Shown here: piece by piece, positions 1 through 9,555 of the stretch
Layout: each line of letters opens with the position of its first letter
How positions within the stretch are numbered: position 1 is the first letter of the stretch
Origin: Pseudomonas sp. LS1212
GTDB taxonomy: Bacteria; Pseudomonadota; Gammaproteobacteria; Pseudomonadales; Pseudomonadaceae
Assembly: GCF_024741815.1 (NCBI RefSeq)
Contig: NZ_CP102951.1
Location: forward strand, 905,001-969,000
DNA length: 64,000 nucleotides
Direction: 5' to 3'
Position numbers and translations under genes: made by a program
The notes under the pieces: generated by a model
Database searches by the model: none
What the model saw: only the letters and a program-made list of their open reading frames with translations
What the model was told of the DNA's origin: nothing

Positions 1-518
<518 letters not shown>

Positions 519-655
519 CCAAGCAATTTGCTGCTCCTGTAAAGAGCAGGGCCAAATTGCGGTAGTGAAGACGAAACGAACCGAAAGTTTGCGACGCACA
601 AATCATCACATACCCGATTCGCCAAGACGTCGAAAGACGGCCTGGCAGCAGAATT

Positions 656-773
656 TCTTGACGACCATAGAGCATTGGAACCACCTGATCCCATCCCGAA
701 CTCAGTAGTGAAACGATGCATCGCCGATGGTAGTGTGGGGTTTCCCCATGTGAGAGTAGGTCATCGTCAAGAT
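656..773 (+). rRNA. rrf: 5S ribosomal RNA
   Basis: About 118 nt match the gammaproteobacterial 5S pattern. The 5' TCTTGACGACCATAGAGC pairs with the 3' TCATCGTCAAGATT to close helix I, and the conserved loop CCCATCCCGAACTC lies inside. It is the last gene of the rRNA operon and is followed by a strong terminator. Ends may be off by 1-3 nt. Confidence 0.96.
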
Positions 774-783
774 TAAATTCCGA

Positions 784-816
784 AACCCCATCTGCGTAAG
801 CAGATGGGGTTTTGTC
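784..816 (+). terminator. rRNA operon terminator
   Basis: A GC-rich hairpin, AACCCCATCTGC paired with GCAGATGGGGTT around a short GTAA loop, is followed by a T-rich tail. It lies 10 nt after the 5S gene, as expected for the end of an rRNA operon. Confidence 0.9.
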
Positions 817-943
817 TTTATCCCGCGAAAAGCCAAGGCGACACCTCCGTGTAGCCGCGGGGAATTTGGTGTACCAAAAATGCCCGGCTATTTTCGAGTC
901 AGAACACTAGAATAGAGCCATTTCTTTCATACAGAATCCGTTT

Positions 944-1603
944 ATGCCTGATCCTGTTGAGCCCAGTCGGCTAGTGCAATTGCCGCTGGACGAGCTGGTA
1001 GCCTGCCATGAGTGTGACTTGCTGATGCGCAGACCCACGCTTGCCCACGACGAGAAAGCCCACTGTCCCCGCTGTGGATACGAGCTTTACGCCCACCGTC
1101 ACAATGTCGTCAGCCGCAGCCTGGCCTTGGTGCTGGCTGCGTTGTTGTTGTACGTACCAGCGAACTTTCTGCCCATCATGCAGCTCCATCTGTTGGGCCA
1201 GGCCGCCGAAGATACGGTCTGGAGCGGTGTGGTGGGGCTGTTCAATACCGGGATGCAAGGCGTCGCGGTGGTGGTCTTTCTCTGTAGCATGGCTATTCCG
1301 CTGCTCAAACTGCTGTGCCAGTTGGCGGTGTTGCTGAGCATCCGCTTGAATATCGGCCACAGCTACGGCTTGCTGCTCTACCGCACTTATCACCACATGC
1401 GGGACTGGGGCATGCTCGAGGTTTATTTGATGGGAGTGCTGGTGGCGATCGTCAAACTGTCCGACCTGGCGGAACTGACGCTCGGGCTGGGACTGGCCTG
1501 CTTTGTCGGGCTGCTGCTGGTTCAGGTGTGGCTGGAGGTGGTGATGTCGCCGCACCAGATCTGGGTCGCGTTGTCAGGGGAGGATCCACATGCGGGCGAT
1601 TGA
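944..1603 (+). CDS. PqiA/LetA-family membrane protein, first half
   Basis: This 219-residue inner-membrane protein belongs to the PqiA family, partner of MCE proteins in lipid transport between the two membranes. Residues 20-45 hold a zinc-ribbon pattern, CHEC then CPRC, followed by four hydrophobic segments (about 58-80, 98-125, 160-180, 183-205). In E. coli, LetA (YebS) and PqiA are about 420 residues with two such modules; here each module is a separate gene, and this is the first. It overlaps the next gene by 14 nt, so the two are translationally coupled and probably assemble together. The operon starts about 125 nt after the rRNA terminator. Confidence 0.9.
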   Translation: MPDPVEPSRLVQLPLDELVACHECDLLMRRPTLAHDEKAHCPRCGYELYAHRHNVVSRSLALVLAALLLYVPANFLPIMQLHLLGQAAEDTVWSGVVGLFNTGMQGVAVVVFLCSMAIPLLKLLCQLAVLLSIRLNIGHSYGLLLYRTYHHMRDWGMLEVYLMGVLVAIVKLSDLAELTLGLGLACFVGLLLVQVWLEVVMSPHQIWVALSGEDPHAGD

Positions 1604-2213
1604 TGCAGGCATCCTGATCTGTGGCGAATGCCATGAGCTCAACCGGCAGGAGCCGGACACCGATGATCAGGTCTGCACGCGTTGCGGGGCCCTGGTGCAT
1701 GCCCGGCGACCGAACAGCCTGGCACGAACCTGGGCGCTGCTGATTACTGCGGCCATTCTGTACATACCCGCCAACGTGCTGCCGATCATGACGGTCAGTA
1801 CACTGGGGCAGGGAAGTCCGGACACGATCATGTCCGGGGTGATTACCTTGATGCAACACGGCATGTATCCGATTGCCGGCGTGGTGTTCGTGGCCAGTAT
1901 CCTGGTCCCGACCTTCAAGCTGGTGGGCATCGCCTTGCTGCTGTATTCGGTGCAACGCCATCAGCCCTTGTCGGCCCGGCAGCGCATCTGGATGTACCGC
2001 TTCATCGAGTTCATCGGACGCTGGTCGATGCTGGACATCTTCGTCATTGCCATTCTGGTGGCCGTGGTGAATTTCGGGCGACTTGCCAGTGTCGAAGCCA
2101 ACCTCGGTGCGGTGGCCTTTGCCAGTGTGGTGATTTTGACGATGCTCGCTGCAGTAACTTTTGATCCCCGACTGATTTGGGATAACACGGAGTCGGATGA
2201 CGACAATGAGTGA
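1590..2213 (+). CDS. PqiA/LetA-family membrane protein, second half
   Basis: This 207-residue protein repeats the architecture of its upstream neighbour: an N-terminal zinc ribbon (CGEC at about residues 11-14, CTRC at about 29-32) and four predicted membrane segments. It corresponds to the second module of a full-length LetA/PqiA. The gene overlaps both neighbours (14 nt upstream, up to 17 nt downstream), which marks a tight three-gene operon with the MCE gene. The function is inferred from family and context: the inner-membrane base that loads lipids into the MCE tunnel. Confidence 0.9.
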   Translation: MRAIDAGILICGECHELNRQEPDTDDQVCTRCGALVHARRPNSLARTWALLITAAILYIPANVLPIMTVSTLGQGSPDTIMSGVITLMQHGMYPIAGVVFVASILVPTFKLVGIALLLYSVQRHQPLSARQRIWMYRFIEFIGRWSMLDIFVIAILVAVVNFGRLASVEANLGAVAFASVVILTMLAAVTFDPRLIWDNTESDDDNE

Positions 2214-4506
2214 TTTGCCAACGGCTAAAACCCGCCCAGCTTCCAATTGGTCGGCCATTTGGATTCTTCCCCTGATTGCATTGATTATCGGCGGCTGGTT
2301 GGGCTGGAGGGCCTACAGCCAGTCCGGCATCGAGATTCAAGTGCGCTTTGAAAGCGGTGAAGGCATCCAGGCGAACAAGACCGAAGTGGTCTACAAAGGC
2401 ATGTCGGTCGGCAAGGTCACGGCCCTGGAGCTGGACGACAAGGGTGACAACAAGGGGGTCGTCGCCACGATCGAAATGAACAAGGCCGCTGAACCGCACA
2501 TGCGCAGCAACACTCGGTTCTGGCTGGTCAAGCCCAGCGTCAGCCTGGCCGGTATTACCGGGCTGGAGACCCTGGTCTCGGGCAACTACATTGCCGTCAG
2601 CCCGGGCGATGGTGAATATACCCATCGTTTCGACGCGCTTTTGACCGCGCCGCCATTGGCGGACACCGAGCCTGGCCTGCACTTGACGCTCAAGGCCGAC
2701 CGGCTTGGCTCGCTCAATCGTGACAGCCCGGTGTTCTACAAGCAGATCAAGGTCGGCCGGGTAAAGAGCTATGTCTTGTCCGACGATCAGAACACGGTCG
2801 AACTCAAGGTCTTCATCGAACCTACCTACGCCAAACTGGTGCGCAAGCACACACGTTTCTGGAACGCCAGCGGCATCAGCATCGATGCCGACCTGTCCGG
2901 TGTGAAGGTACGTAGTGAATCGCTGTCGAGTATCGTTGCCGGCGGTATTGCCTTTGCAACGCCCGAGCATCGTCGGGACAGCCCGCCTACGGATCCGAGC
3001 TTGCCATTCCGGCTGTACGAAGACTTCGATGCCGCTCAGGCGGGCATTCGGATCAAGGTCAAGCTGACAGATTACGAAGGCTTGCAGGCCGGGCGTACGC
3101 CGGTCATGTACAAGGGCATCCAGGTTGGCACGCTCAAGACACTCAAGGTCGACTCGGACCTGAACAGCGCCACCTCAGAGCTCACGCTGGACCCGCTGGC
3201 CGAAGATTATCTGGTCGAGGGTACCCAGTTCTGGGTGGTCAAACCTTCCATTTCGCTGGCAGGGATCACTGGCCTGGAGGCTCTGGTCAAGGGTAATTAC
3301 ATCGCGATCCGTCCGGGGGACAAGAACGCTACACCACAGCGCGAGTTCGAGGCGCAACCCAAGGCCCCGCCGCTGGACCTGCGTTCGCCCGGCCTGCACC
3401 TGGTGCTCTTCAGCGAGAACCTCGGTTCGCTGGATATCGGCAGCCCGATCCTCTACAAACAGGTCAAGGTCGGTACGGTGCAGAGCTATCAGTTCTCGCG
3501 TACGCGCAAGCAGTTGGTCATCGGGGTGCACATCGAGAAGGAATACGCCAACCTGGTCAATGGTTCGACGCGCTTCTGGAACGCCAGCGGCATTACGCTA
3601 ACGGGCGGTTTGTCCGGCATCGAGGTCAAGAGCGAATCGCTGCAGAGCCTGATGGCCGGTGGTATCGCCTTCGAGACGCCGAACCCCAACACGCCTTTGC
3701 AAAAGCGAATCCCGCGTTTCCGTCTGCATGAGAATCGTGAAGAAGCGAACAAGACCGGCACCACGGTGACGATCAAGGTCGAGCGCGCCGATGGCCTGAA
3801 AGCCGGAACGCCCATTCGCTTCAAGGGGCTGGATGTCGGCAAGGTCGAAGATGTCGATTTGAGCGATGACCTGCAATCGGTCCTGCTCAGCGCGCGCATC
3901 ACCGAAGTGCCGGAGCACATTGCCCGTGTCGGCACGCAGTTCTGGGTGGTCAAGCCGGAATTGGGTATCGTCAAGACCGCCAACCTGGAGACGCTGGTTA
4001 CCGGTCAGTACCTGGAAGTCCAGCCGGCAACCAGGAATGCCGGGCCGCAGAAGAACTTCACGGCACTGCCGCAACCACCGGACTTCTCCGAGCGCGAGGC
4101 GGGGTTGAGCCTGGTCCTCAGTGCACCTCGTCGCGGGTCGATCAAACCGGGCGTGCCGGTGACCTACCGTGAAGTGACGGTGGGCAAGGTGACCGGCTTC
4201 GAGTTGGGCGATACGGCGGATCGGGTATTGATCAAGATCCTGATCGAACCGCGCTATGCCACGTTGGTACGTGGAGGCAGTCGCTTCTGGAACAGCAGTG
4301 GCTTCGGTGTCGATTTGGGGTTGTTCAAGGGCGCCACGGTGCGCACCGAGTCGCTGGAAACCCTGATTGAGGGCGGTATTGCATTTGCCACGCCTGATGG
4401 CGAGCGCATGGGCAGTCCAGCCCGGCCACAGCAGACCTTTGCCCTGTTCGACGAGGCCGAGGAGGAGTGGCTGCAGTGGGCGCCGAAGATTCAGCTGGGT
4501 AAGTGA
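2197..4506 (+). CDS. MCE-domain intermembrane lipid transport protein (LetB/PqiB type)
   Basis: The 769-residue protein has one N-terminal membrane anchor (about residues 20-40) and then six tandem MCE (MlaD-like) repeats starting near residues 45, 160, 280, 390, 515 and 630. Odd repeats carry a (T/K)xFW(L/V)VKP motif and even repeats an RFWN(A/S)SG motif. In the family, MCE repeats stack as hexameric rings and form a periplasmic lipid tunnel; E. coli PqiB has three and LetB has seven. No PqiC-type lipoprotein gene follows, so LetB is the closer match. A second ATG at 2206, giving MSDLPTAK, is an equally good start. Two hairpins follow the stop codon. Confidence 0.93.
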   Translation: MTTMSDLPTAKTRPASNWSAIWILPLIALIIGGWLGWRAYSQSGIEIQVRFESGEGIQANKTEVVYKGMSVGKVTALELDDKGDNKGVVATIEMNKAAEPHMRSNTRFWLVKPSVSLAGITGLETLVSGNYIAVSPGDGEYTHRFDALLTAPPLADTEPGLHLTLKADRLGSLNRDSPVFYKQIKVGRVKSYVLSDDQNTVELKVFIEPTYAKLVRKHTRFWNASGISIDADLSGVKVRSESLSSIVAGGIAFATPEHRRDSPPTDPSLPFRLYEDFDAAQAGIRIKVKLTDYEGLQAGRTPVMYKGIQVGTLKTLKVDSDLNSATSELTLDPLAEDYLVEGTQFWVVKPSISLAGITGLEALVKGNYIAIRPGDKNATPQREFEAQPKAPPLDLRSPGLHLVLFSENLGSLDIGSPILYKQVKVGTVQSYQFSRTRKQLVIGVHIEKEYANLVNGSTRFWNASGITLTGGLSGIEVKSESLQSLMAGGIAFETPNPNTPLQKRIPRFRLHENREEANKTGTTVTIKVERADGLKAGTPIRFKGLDVGKVEDVDLSDDLQSVLLSARITEVPEHIARVGTQFWVVKPELGIVKTANLETLVTGQYLEVQPATRNAGPQKNFTALPQPPDFSEREAGLSLVLSAPRRGSIKPGVPVTYREVTVGKVTGFELGDTADRVLIKILIEPRYATLVRGGSRFWNSSGFGVDLGLFKGATVRTESLETLIEGGIAFATPDGERMGSPARPQQTFALFDEAEEEWLQWAPKIQLGK

Positions 4507-4513
4507 GATTGAT

Positions 4514-4569
4514 AAGGCCCGCAGGGCCTTCAAAATAAAAAGGCCGCGAAAAAATCGCGGCCTTTTTTC
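4514..4569. terminator. double hairpin terminator between convergent genes
   Basis: Two hairpins sit between the convergent MCE gene and mksB. The first is AAGGCCC paired with GGGCCTT (4514-4530). The second is AGGCCGCGA paired with TCGCGGCCT (4541-4563), flanked by A-rich and T-rich runs on its two sides, so it can end transcription from both strands. Confidence 0.85.
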
Positions 4570-4584
4570 GTTACTGGATCCGGA

Positions 4585-7413
4585 TCAAGCCGACTCGGTC
4601 TCGACTTCCTCGACCACGGCTTTGACTTCGTCATGCCGACGAATGTACTTCCAGTCCGCCTCATCGATGTAGATGCCGTTCGGCCCGCTGCCACCTTCCA
4701 GGTCAATTGCCACCTTGGCCGAAACCTGGGGTTTCACGCTGGCCAGGATCGGCACGAAGCCCAGTTGCAGGCTGGTCTCGAGCAACGCTGCCTGGTTGCG
4801 TTCGTCGATATCGGCTGCTTCGTCGAGGTAGTACGGCAGGCGAATGCGACCGGCCAGGTCACGGTCCATCAAATGCAGCAACAGGTACATGTTGGTCAGC
4901 GCCTTGATGGTCATGGTGGTGCCGTTGGACGCGGCGCCGTCGATGTCCGTATGGATGACCGGCTGGCCGTTGACCTTGGTGATCTCGAACGCCAGCTCGA
5001 ACAGGTCCTTGAGGCCCAGCTGGTTATGGTTGGCGGCCACCAGGCGGGCGAGGTATTCCTTGGCTTCTTCGTTCTTGTTGTCCTGCTCGGCGCTCTGGCT
5101 CAGGTCGAATACCGACAGGGTCTGGCCTTCCTCGTACTGACCGGCACTGTGGATAATCTGATCGATATGCTTGAGCGCTTCCTTGTTCGGCGCCAGAACA
5201 ATGCGGAAGCTTGCCAGGTTGGAAACCTGACGCTTGTTGATCTCGCGGTTGAACAAGGCCAGTTGGTGTTCGAGGCTGTCGTAGTCACTGCGAATGTTGC
5301 GTAGTGTCCGGGCAATGTCGGTCACGGCGGCACGGCGAGCCTTGCCCAGGGTCAGGGCCTCTTCCTGGCGGTGGCTGTACGCGTTGATCAACAGCTGCAG
5401 GCGACGCTCGACGTCTTCTTCGCTATCGAACTTGGCCACGCCCTTGAGCCGGACCTGCGCATACAGTGCCTCGATCTGCCCGTCGCTGCGCAGCAGGCCT
5501 TGCCAGCTGTCCTGATAGTCGTTGAGCAGTGGCAGCAAGTTGTCCATGGAGTCGTCGACCGGCTCCATGAACGGCGTGCCGAATGGCAGGTCGGCCGGCA
5601 GCAGCTGACGACGGCGTAGGGCGTCATCGAGGGTGCGTTGCTTGGCTTCCAGGTCGGAAATCTGGCGGCCGACCAGTTGCAGCTTGGCCGACAGTTGCTG
5701 GACGCGTTCGGTGAAGGCATCGCTGGAGCGCTTGAGCTCGTCCTGGGCAGCCTCCATCTGCGCCAGTTGCTCCATCTTGTCGGCCTCTTCGGCACTCAGG
5801 GTCTGGGTGCGGCGGAAGTCTTCCAATGCCTTCTGGGCATCGAGCACCTGCTGGTACAGGGCTTCGGTCTGGGTCTTGCTGGCGGCGCGGTCGGCGGCCA
5901 CGGCCTGCTGGGTTTTCAGTTGCTTGAGTTCTTTTTCCAGACGCTCTTTCTGATCGCGCAGCGCCGCACGGTCGGCCAGGGCTTGCAGCGCTGGCGGTTC
6001 GATGTGCGACAGATCGATCGACAGGCCGGGAGCTTCGAAACGCTCACCCTTGAAGCCATCGAGTATCGCCTCCAGGGATTTGACCCAGGCGACGTTGTCG
6101 TCCAGCGCAATGCCGTGCTCACCCAGTGGCAAGCTGAACAGGGCGCTGTTGAACAGGCGCATGAGGCGTTCGACATCCTGTTGCGAGAACTCCTCGCGCA
6201 GGCGTGCATAGCTGTTGTTGTCGGCATGGTCGAGCTGCTGCTTGACCGACTTCAGGCGCTTTTCCAGATCGCGCAGGCGCTCTTCCAGGTCTTCGGCGCT
6301 GAACTGTCGCGATTGCGCCAGGGCACCGGCCAACTCGTCGTGGGCATCCTTGGCGGCCAGCAGCTGTTGTTCCAATACACGTACGTCATCGACCAGGGCA
6401 AAGCGATGCTTGAGCACCGACAGTTCGCCGAGCCAGCGCTGAATGCCGGTAATTTCCCGCTCCAGACGCATCAGCTCCTGGGTGCCGCCACGCTGATCGT
6501 TCTGCAGCGCATCCTGTTCGCTACGGTAGTGTTCGGCCTGGATGACCAGCTCTTCCTTGCGCGCACCGGCGTAGTCCTGCCAGGTGCCGAGCAGCGAATC
6601 GAGCAGGGGCGACAGGCGGTGCAGTTTGCCGCGCAGTACTTCACGCTGTTTGACGCCATTGGCCAGGGCTTCGACCAATGGGCCGGCAGCGACCAGCGAG
6701 TTGTAGTCCTGCTCCATGCGGCGGACATCGCGGAAGGCCTCTTCACAGGCGGCGATGTAGTCGACACTGCCCGAACGCAGGCTGTGTTCGAAAGCGTCGA
6801 GGAATAGTTGCTTGAGCTTGGCTGCCGTGATTTCACGCATGTGCAGCAGGTTGATGAACAGCGCGCGGAAGGTTTTCAGGCTCTGCTCGCTGGTCGAGCG
6901 CAGTGGAATCAGGGTCAGGTCCAGCGGGATCGAGGTATGGCCGCCGACCAGCAGGCGACGCAGCTCGTCAGGCTTGAGCTCGTAGGCCTTCAGGCCTTCA
7001 CGCTCAAGGTTGTTGAACAACTCTTTCTGACGCAGGCAGGTGTCGTTCTTCTGATAGTGGGCCAGGTCCAGTTCGCCGGCATAGGCGAAGAACTGGTGAC
7101 CGAAACCGCCCCCCGGGCCACGGCCGACCACGCCGATCACATGGGGACCGTGGGGCAGCGAGACTTCGCAGAGGATGTAACTGGTGTCGCTGGCAAAATA
7201 GAAACGACGTGACTGCTCGAGGCTGTACTTGCCGAAGCTCATGTCCGACATGCGCGCCAGAATCGGGAACTGCAGGGCGTTGATCGAGGCACTCTTGCCC
7301 AGGTTGTTGGCACCGTAGACCGACAGCGGATGCTCCAGCGGGAACAGGCCGAGGCTGTAGCCAGCGGTATTGAGCAGTGCAAAGCGGCGAATGCCGTAGC
7401 GTTCCTGGCTCAT
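4585..7413 (-). CDS. mksB: MksB, SMC-like condensin ATPase
   Basis: This 942-residue SMC-like ATPase is the motor subunit of the MksBEF (MukBEF-like) condensin. An N-terminal Walker A, GANNLGKS, lies at about residues 34-41. A long coiled-coil region fills about residues 280-760, interrupted by a hinge-like part. The C-terminal Walker B, YYLDEAADID, lies near residue 870. It is the last gene of the mksF-mksE-mksB operon and overlaps mksE by 4 nt (ATGA). In P. aeruginosa, MksBEF works alongside SMC-ScpAB in chromosome organisation. The related Wadjet (JetABCD) defence systems add a TOPRIM nuclease gene, which is absent next to this operon. Confidence 0.93.
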   Translation of the reverse strand: MSQERYGIRRFALLNTAGYSLGLFPLEHPLSVYGANNLGKSASINALQFPILARMSDMSFGKYSLEQSRRFYFASDTSYILCEVSLPHGPHVIGVVGRGPGGGFGHQFFAYAGELDLAHYQKNDTCLRQKELFNNLEREGLKAYELKPDELRRLLVGGHTSIPLDLTLIPLRSTSEQSLKTFRALFINLLHMREITAAKLKQLFLDAFEHSLRSGSVDYIAACEEAFRDVRRMEQDYNSLVAAGPLVEALANGVKQREVLRGKLHRLSPLLDSLLGTWQDYAGARKEELVIQAEHYRSEQDALQNDQRGGTQELMRLEREITGIQRWLGELSVLKHRFALVDDVRVLEQQLLAAKDAHDELAGALAQSRQFSAEDLEERLRDLEKRLKSVKQQLDHADNNSYARLREEFSQQDVERLMRLFNSALFSLPLGEHGIALDDNVAWVKSLEAILDGFKGERFEAPGLSIDLSHIEPPALQALADRAALRDQKERLEKELKQLKTQQAVAADRAASKTQTEALYQQVLDAQKALEDFRRTQTLSAEEADKMEQLAQMEAAQDELKRSSDAFTERVQQLSAKLQLVGRQISDLEAKQRTLDDALRRRQLLPADLPFGTPFMEPVDDSMDNLLPLLNDYQDSWQGLLRSDGQIEALYAQVRLKGVAKFDSEEDVERRLQLLINAYSHRQEEALTLGKARRAAVTDIARTLRNIRSDYDSLEHQLALFNREINKRQVSNLASFRIVLAPNKEALKHIDQIIHSAGQYEEGQTLSVFDLSQSAEQDNKNEEAKEYLARLVAANHNQLGLKDLFELAFEITKVNGQPVIHTDIDGAASNGTTMTIKALTNMYLLLHLMDRDLAGRIRLPYYLDEAADIDERNQAALLETSLQLGFVPILASVKPQVSAKVAIDLEGGSGPNGIYIDEADWKYIRRHDEVKAVVEEVETESA

Positions 7414-8111
7414 GCATCGATCTCCTGTTGTTCTTCGGCGATGGCGCGGGCCAATGCCTGCTCTTCGGTTTCTTCGAATGGGCTCAGATCGAGCGGGTCG
7501 TCGGTTTTCAACAGCTTCTCATCGCTGTCATCGTCGACCAGTTCCGGCGTCGGCAATGGCAGGTTGCTGTGCAGGCTGGCGGCCAGGTCGCGGTCCTGCT
7601 GGACCGAGAGGCAGACGTCGAGGAAGCGGTGCATGGGCGGCAGGAAGCGGTAGATACCGTTTTCTTCGCTGGCGAAGCCCAATTGGGTCATGCGTCGCAT
7701 GATTTTCTCTTCCAGCTCGTCCTGGGTCTGGACCTCGGCCTGAATGAACAGGTCACGGTACTTTTCCAGCAGCGAGGGCAGTTCGTCACGACCTAGGCTG
7801 CCGCCGTCGAGCACGGCCATCGGGTCGCGGCCCTGATCTGCCAGGTGTTCGACCAGGATGAAGGTGAACAACGACAGGCGCTGCGCGGTCTTGTTGACCT
7901 GGGCGGCGGCCAGTTCCGGGACGAAGTAGTAGAAACCGCGAGTGTCGCAGACCAGCTCGAAACCCAGCGCCTTGAACAGGCCCCGGTACTGGTCCTGGAA
8001 ATTCGACAGCTGTGCGTACAGTTCCGGGTCGCGGCGGCTGATATGGAAACCCTTGAACAACTCGCGGAAGATCGGTGCCAGTTGCGACAGTTCGGAAAGA
8101 TCAAGATGCAT
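7410..8111 (-). CDS. mksE: MksE condensin subunit
   Basis: A 233-residue protein sits between the kleisin and the SMC-like subunit of the same operon. MksE is the small winged-helix subunit that dimerises on the kleisin and regulates the MksB ATPase. The body, about residues 1-180, is helical with two winged-helix-like parts. The tail after residue 185 is very acidic and low in complexity (runs of D and E), probably disordered. The gene overlaps mksF by 11 nt and mksB by 4 nt. The assignment rests on operon order, size and family resemblance. Confidence 0.9.
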   Translation of the reverse strand: MHLDLSELSQLAPIFRELFKGFHISRRDPELYAQLSNFQDQYRGLFKALGFELVCDTRGFYYFVPELAAAQVNKTAQRLSLFTFILVEHLADQGRDPMAVLDGGSLGRDELPSLLEKYRDLFIQAEVQTQDELEEKIMRRMTQLGFASEENGIYRFLPPMHRFLDVCLSVQQDRDLAASLHSNLPLPTPELVDDDSDEKLLKTDDPLDLSPFEETEEQALARAIAEEQQEIDA

Positions 8112-9378
8112 GAGGTGTGCTCGCAGAAGGGTCCAGCGGCTCGTCTCGGCCAGACATCAAGGCGAAAGAGCGCAGGCTGACCTGATGCTCATGAGTGTGA
8201 TAATCGCGGCGCTCCAGGCGTTCGCGGCTGAAACGCTTCTCGCGCGACAGGCGCGAGAACCAGTAGAGCAGCTCGTCGGTCGCTCCGTCCGGCTCCTGCT
8301 CGAGCAGCCAGGCCATGAGGTCGGGCATTGGCAGCGCGTTCTCGCAACGGTCGAGCATTTCGCGCACGGTGCGCGGCGCACGGGGCGTTTCGCCCTTGTC
8401 CGTCTTGTGCGACTTGGGAAACTGCGCAGGCTTTGGCTCGAAGCGGGCCAGGGCATAGACGTAGGCCTCGACCTGGCTGGCGCTGCCCAGGAAGGTGCTT
8501 TGCGGGCGCGTAAACATTGGCATCGCCGCTTGCGGCACGGCATCGAGCCCCTTGCGACGGATGGCCGAGAGGGCGAGGGCCGCGCCACGGGTCACGGCGT
8601 TGTGCCGGCGCGCTTCCTCGCGAAGCGGCAGCAACAGCTCGCGGGCGTGACGCAGGGTCAGCTGGGCGCTGGTCTGCATCTCGAGGATTCGCGCATGGGT
8701 GCGCAGCAACATGTCGTCGTCGACCAGATGGCCCAGGCGCTGCTGTTCACTCAGCATACGCAGCAGAACGTTCTCGACCTTGCGTACGCCCTGTTCAAAG
8801 GCGCCGTCGGCATTGACCAGCTGGATCATCGGCTCGACGTATTCGTCCCAGGTCGCCAGTACTTCGGCATAACGCTGGCGCAGCGGGATCTGTCGGTCGC
8901 TGGTCTTGGCTCTTTCGGCCACGGCGACCAGCGCCTGTTCGTCGTTATCGAGCTTTTTCAGGACATCGCGCACCCGCATGTCGAGCAGGCGCAATTGGCG
9001 GGCCAGGTCATTGCCGTCGCGGATGTCGAAGGCATCCTGGATGTGCCCGGCCAGGCGCTCGAGGTGGCGCAGATAGGCTTCGATCTCCAGGCACAGGCCC
9101 AGCCGGTGCTCGCGACGCAGGTAGGCGAGGAAGTCATGGATCTGGGCGTTGAGTTCAAAGCGGTTCGGGCTTTTGGCCACCGGCACCAGAATATCCAGGC
9201 GGATCCATACGTCCAGCAGGCTGGTAATGTCTTGTGGCGTACTGTCCAACTGTTGGGCCGCCAGTTGCTGGCGCAGTTCGCCAAGGCTCAGGGTGCCTTG
9301 GTCGAAGTGCTCGCACAGCGGCTCGAGCAGGGCCCAGTGTTCGGCGAGGGCGCGCAGGACGCGCTTGGGTTCGATCAT
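8101..9378 (-). CDS. mksF: MksF, kleisin-like condensin subunit
   Basis: This 425-residue protein is the kleisin-like subunit that bridges the two MksB heads. Its N-terminal part (about 1-110) looks like a winged-helix domain, followed by a helical middle with heptad-like segments (about 110-270). The C-terminal part is basic and ends in a polar tail. It is the first gene of a three-gene operon read leftward and is divergent from the psi-like gene, with a 177-bp gap for both promoters. The order kleisin-MksE-MksB is the usual Mks order. Confidence 0.9.
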   Translation of the reverse strand: MIEPKRVLRALAEHWALLEPLCEHFDQGTLSLGELRQQLAAQQLDSTPQDITSLLDVWIRLDILVPVAKSPNRFELNAQIHDFLAYLRREHRLGLCLEIEAYLRHLERLAGHIQDAFDIRDGNDLARQLRLLDMRVRDVLKKLDNDEQALVAVAERAKTSDRQIPLRQRYAEVLATWDEYVEPMIQLVNADGAFEQGVRKVENVLLRMLSEQQRLGHLVDDDMLLRTHARILEMQTSAQLTLRHARELLLPLREEARRHNAVTRGAALALSAIRRKGLDAVPQAAMPMFTRPQSTFLGSASQVEAYVYALARFEPKPAQFPKSHKTDKGETPRAPRTVREMLDRCENALPMPDLMAWLLEQEPDGATDELLYWFSRLSREKRFSRERLERRDYHTHEHQVSLRSFALMSGRDEPLDPSASTPHAS

Positions 9379-9555
9379 TGGATGGTCGACTCGTTGCCAG
9401 ATAAAAGCGGCGATTGTACTGCATCATTCGCCTGGCGATTCATCCCCCTGATCGCTCGGATCACCGGCGTGCTGTTTTTCTGCTGATCTACTGCGGCGAA
9501 GAAAGGCGAAGGGCGTTAGAATTAACGACTTAACCCAGCCACAGATGGCCGACCC

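Noticed and set aside
5638..6807. Long plus-strand open frame (389 codons) opposite mksB
   Set aside because: Antisense shadow of the coiled-coil region; high GC third positions of mksB create it, and it has no ribosome site or recognisable motif.
4585..9378. Wadjet plasmid-defence system
   Set aside because: The MksBEF-like trio is present but no JetD/MksG TOPRIM nuclease gene is adjacent.
7942..9486. Plus-strand open frame of 514 codons opposite mksE-mksF
   Set aside because: Shadow of the condensin operon; low-complexity Gln/Leu/Gly-rich translation.
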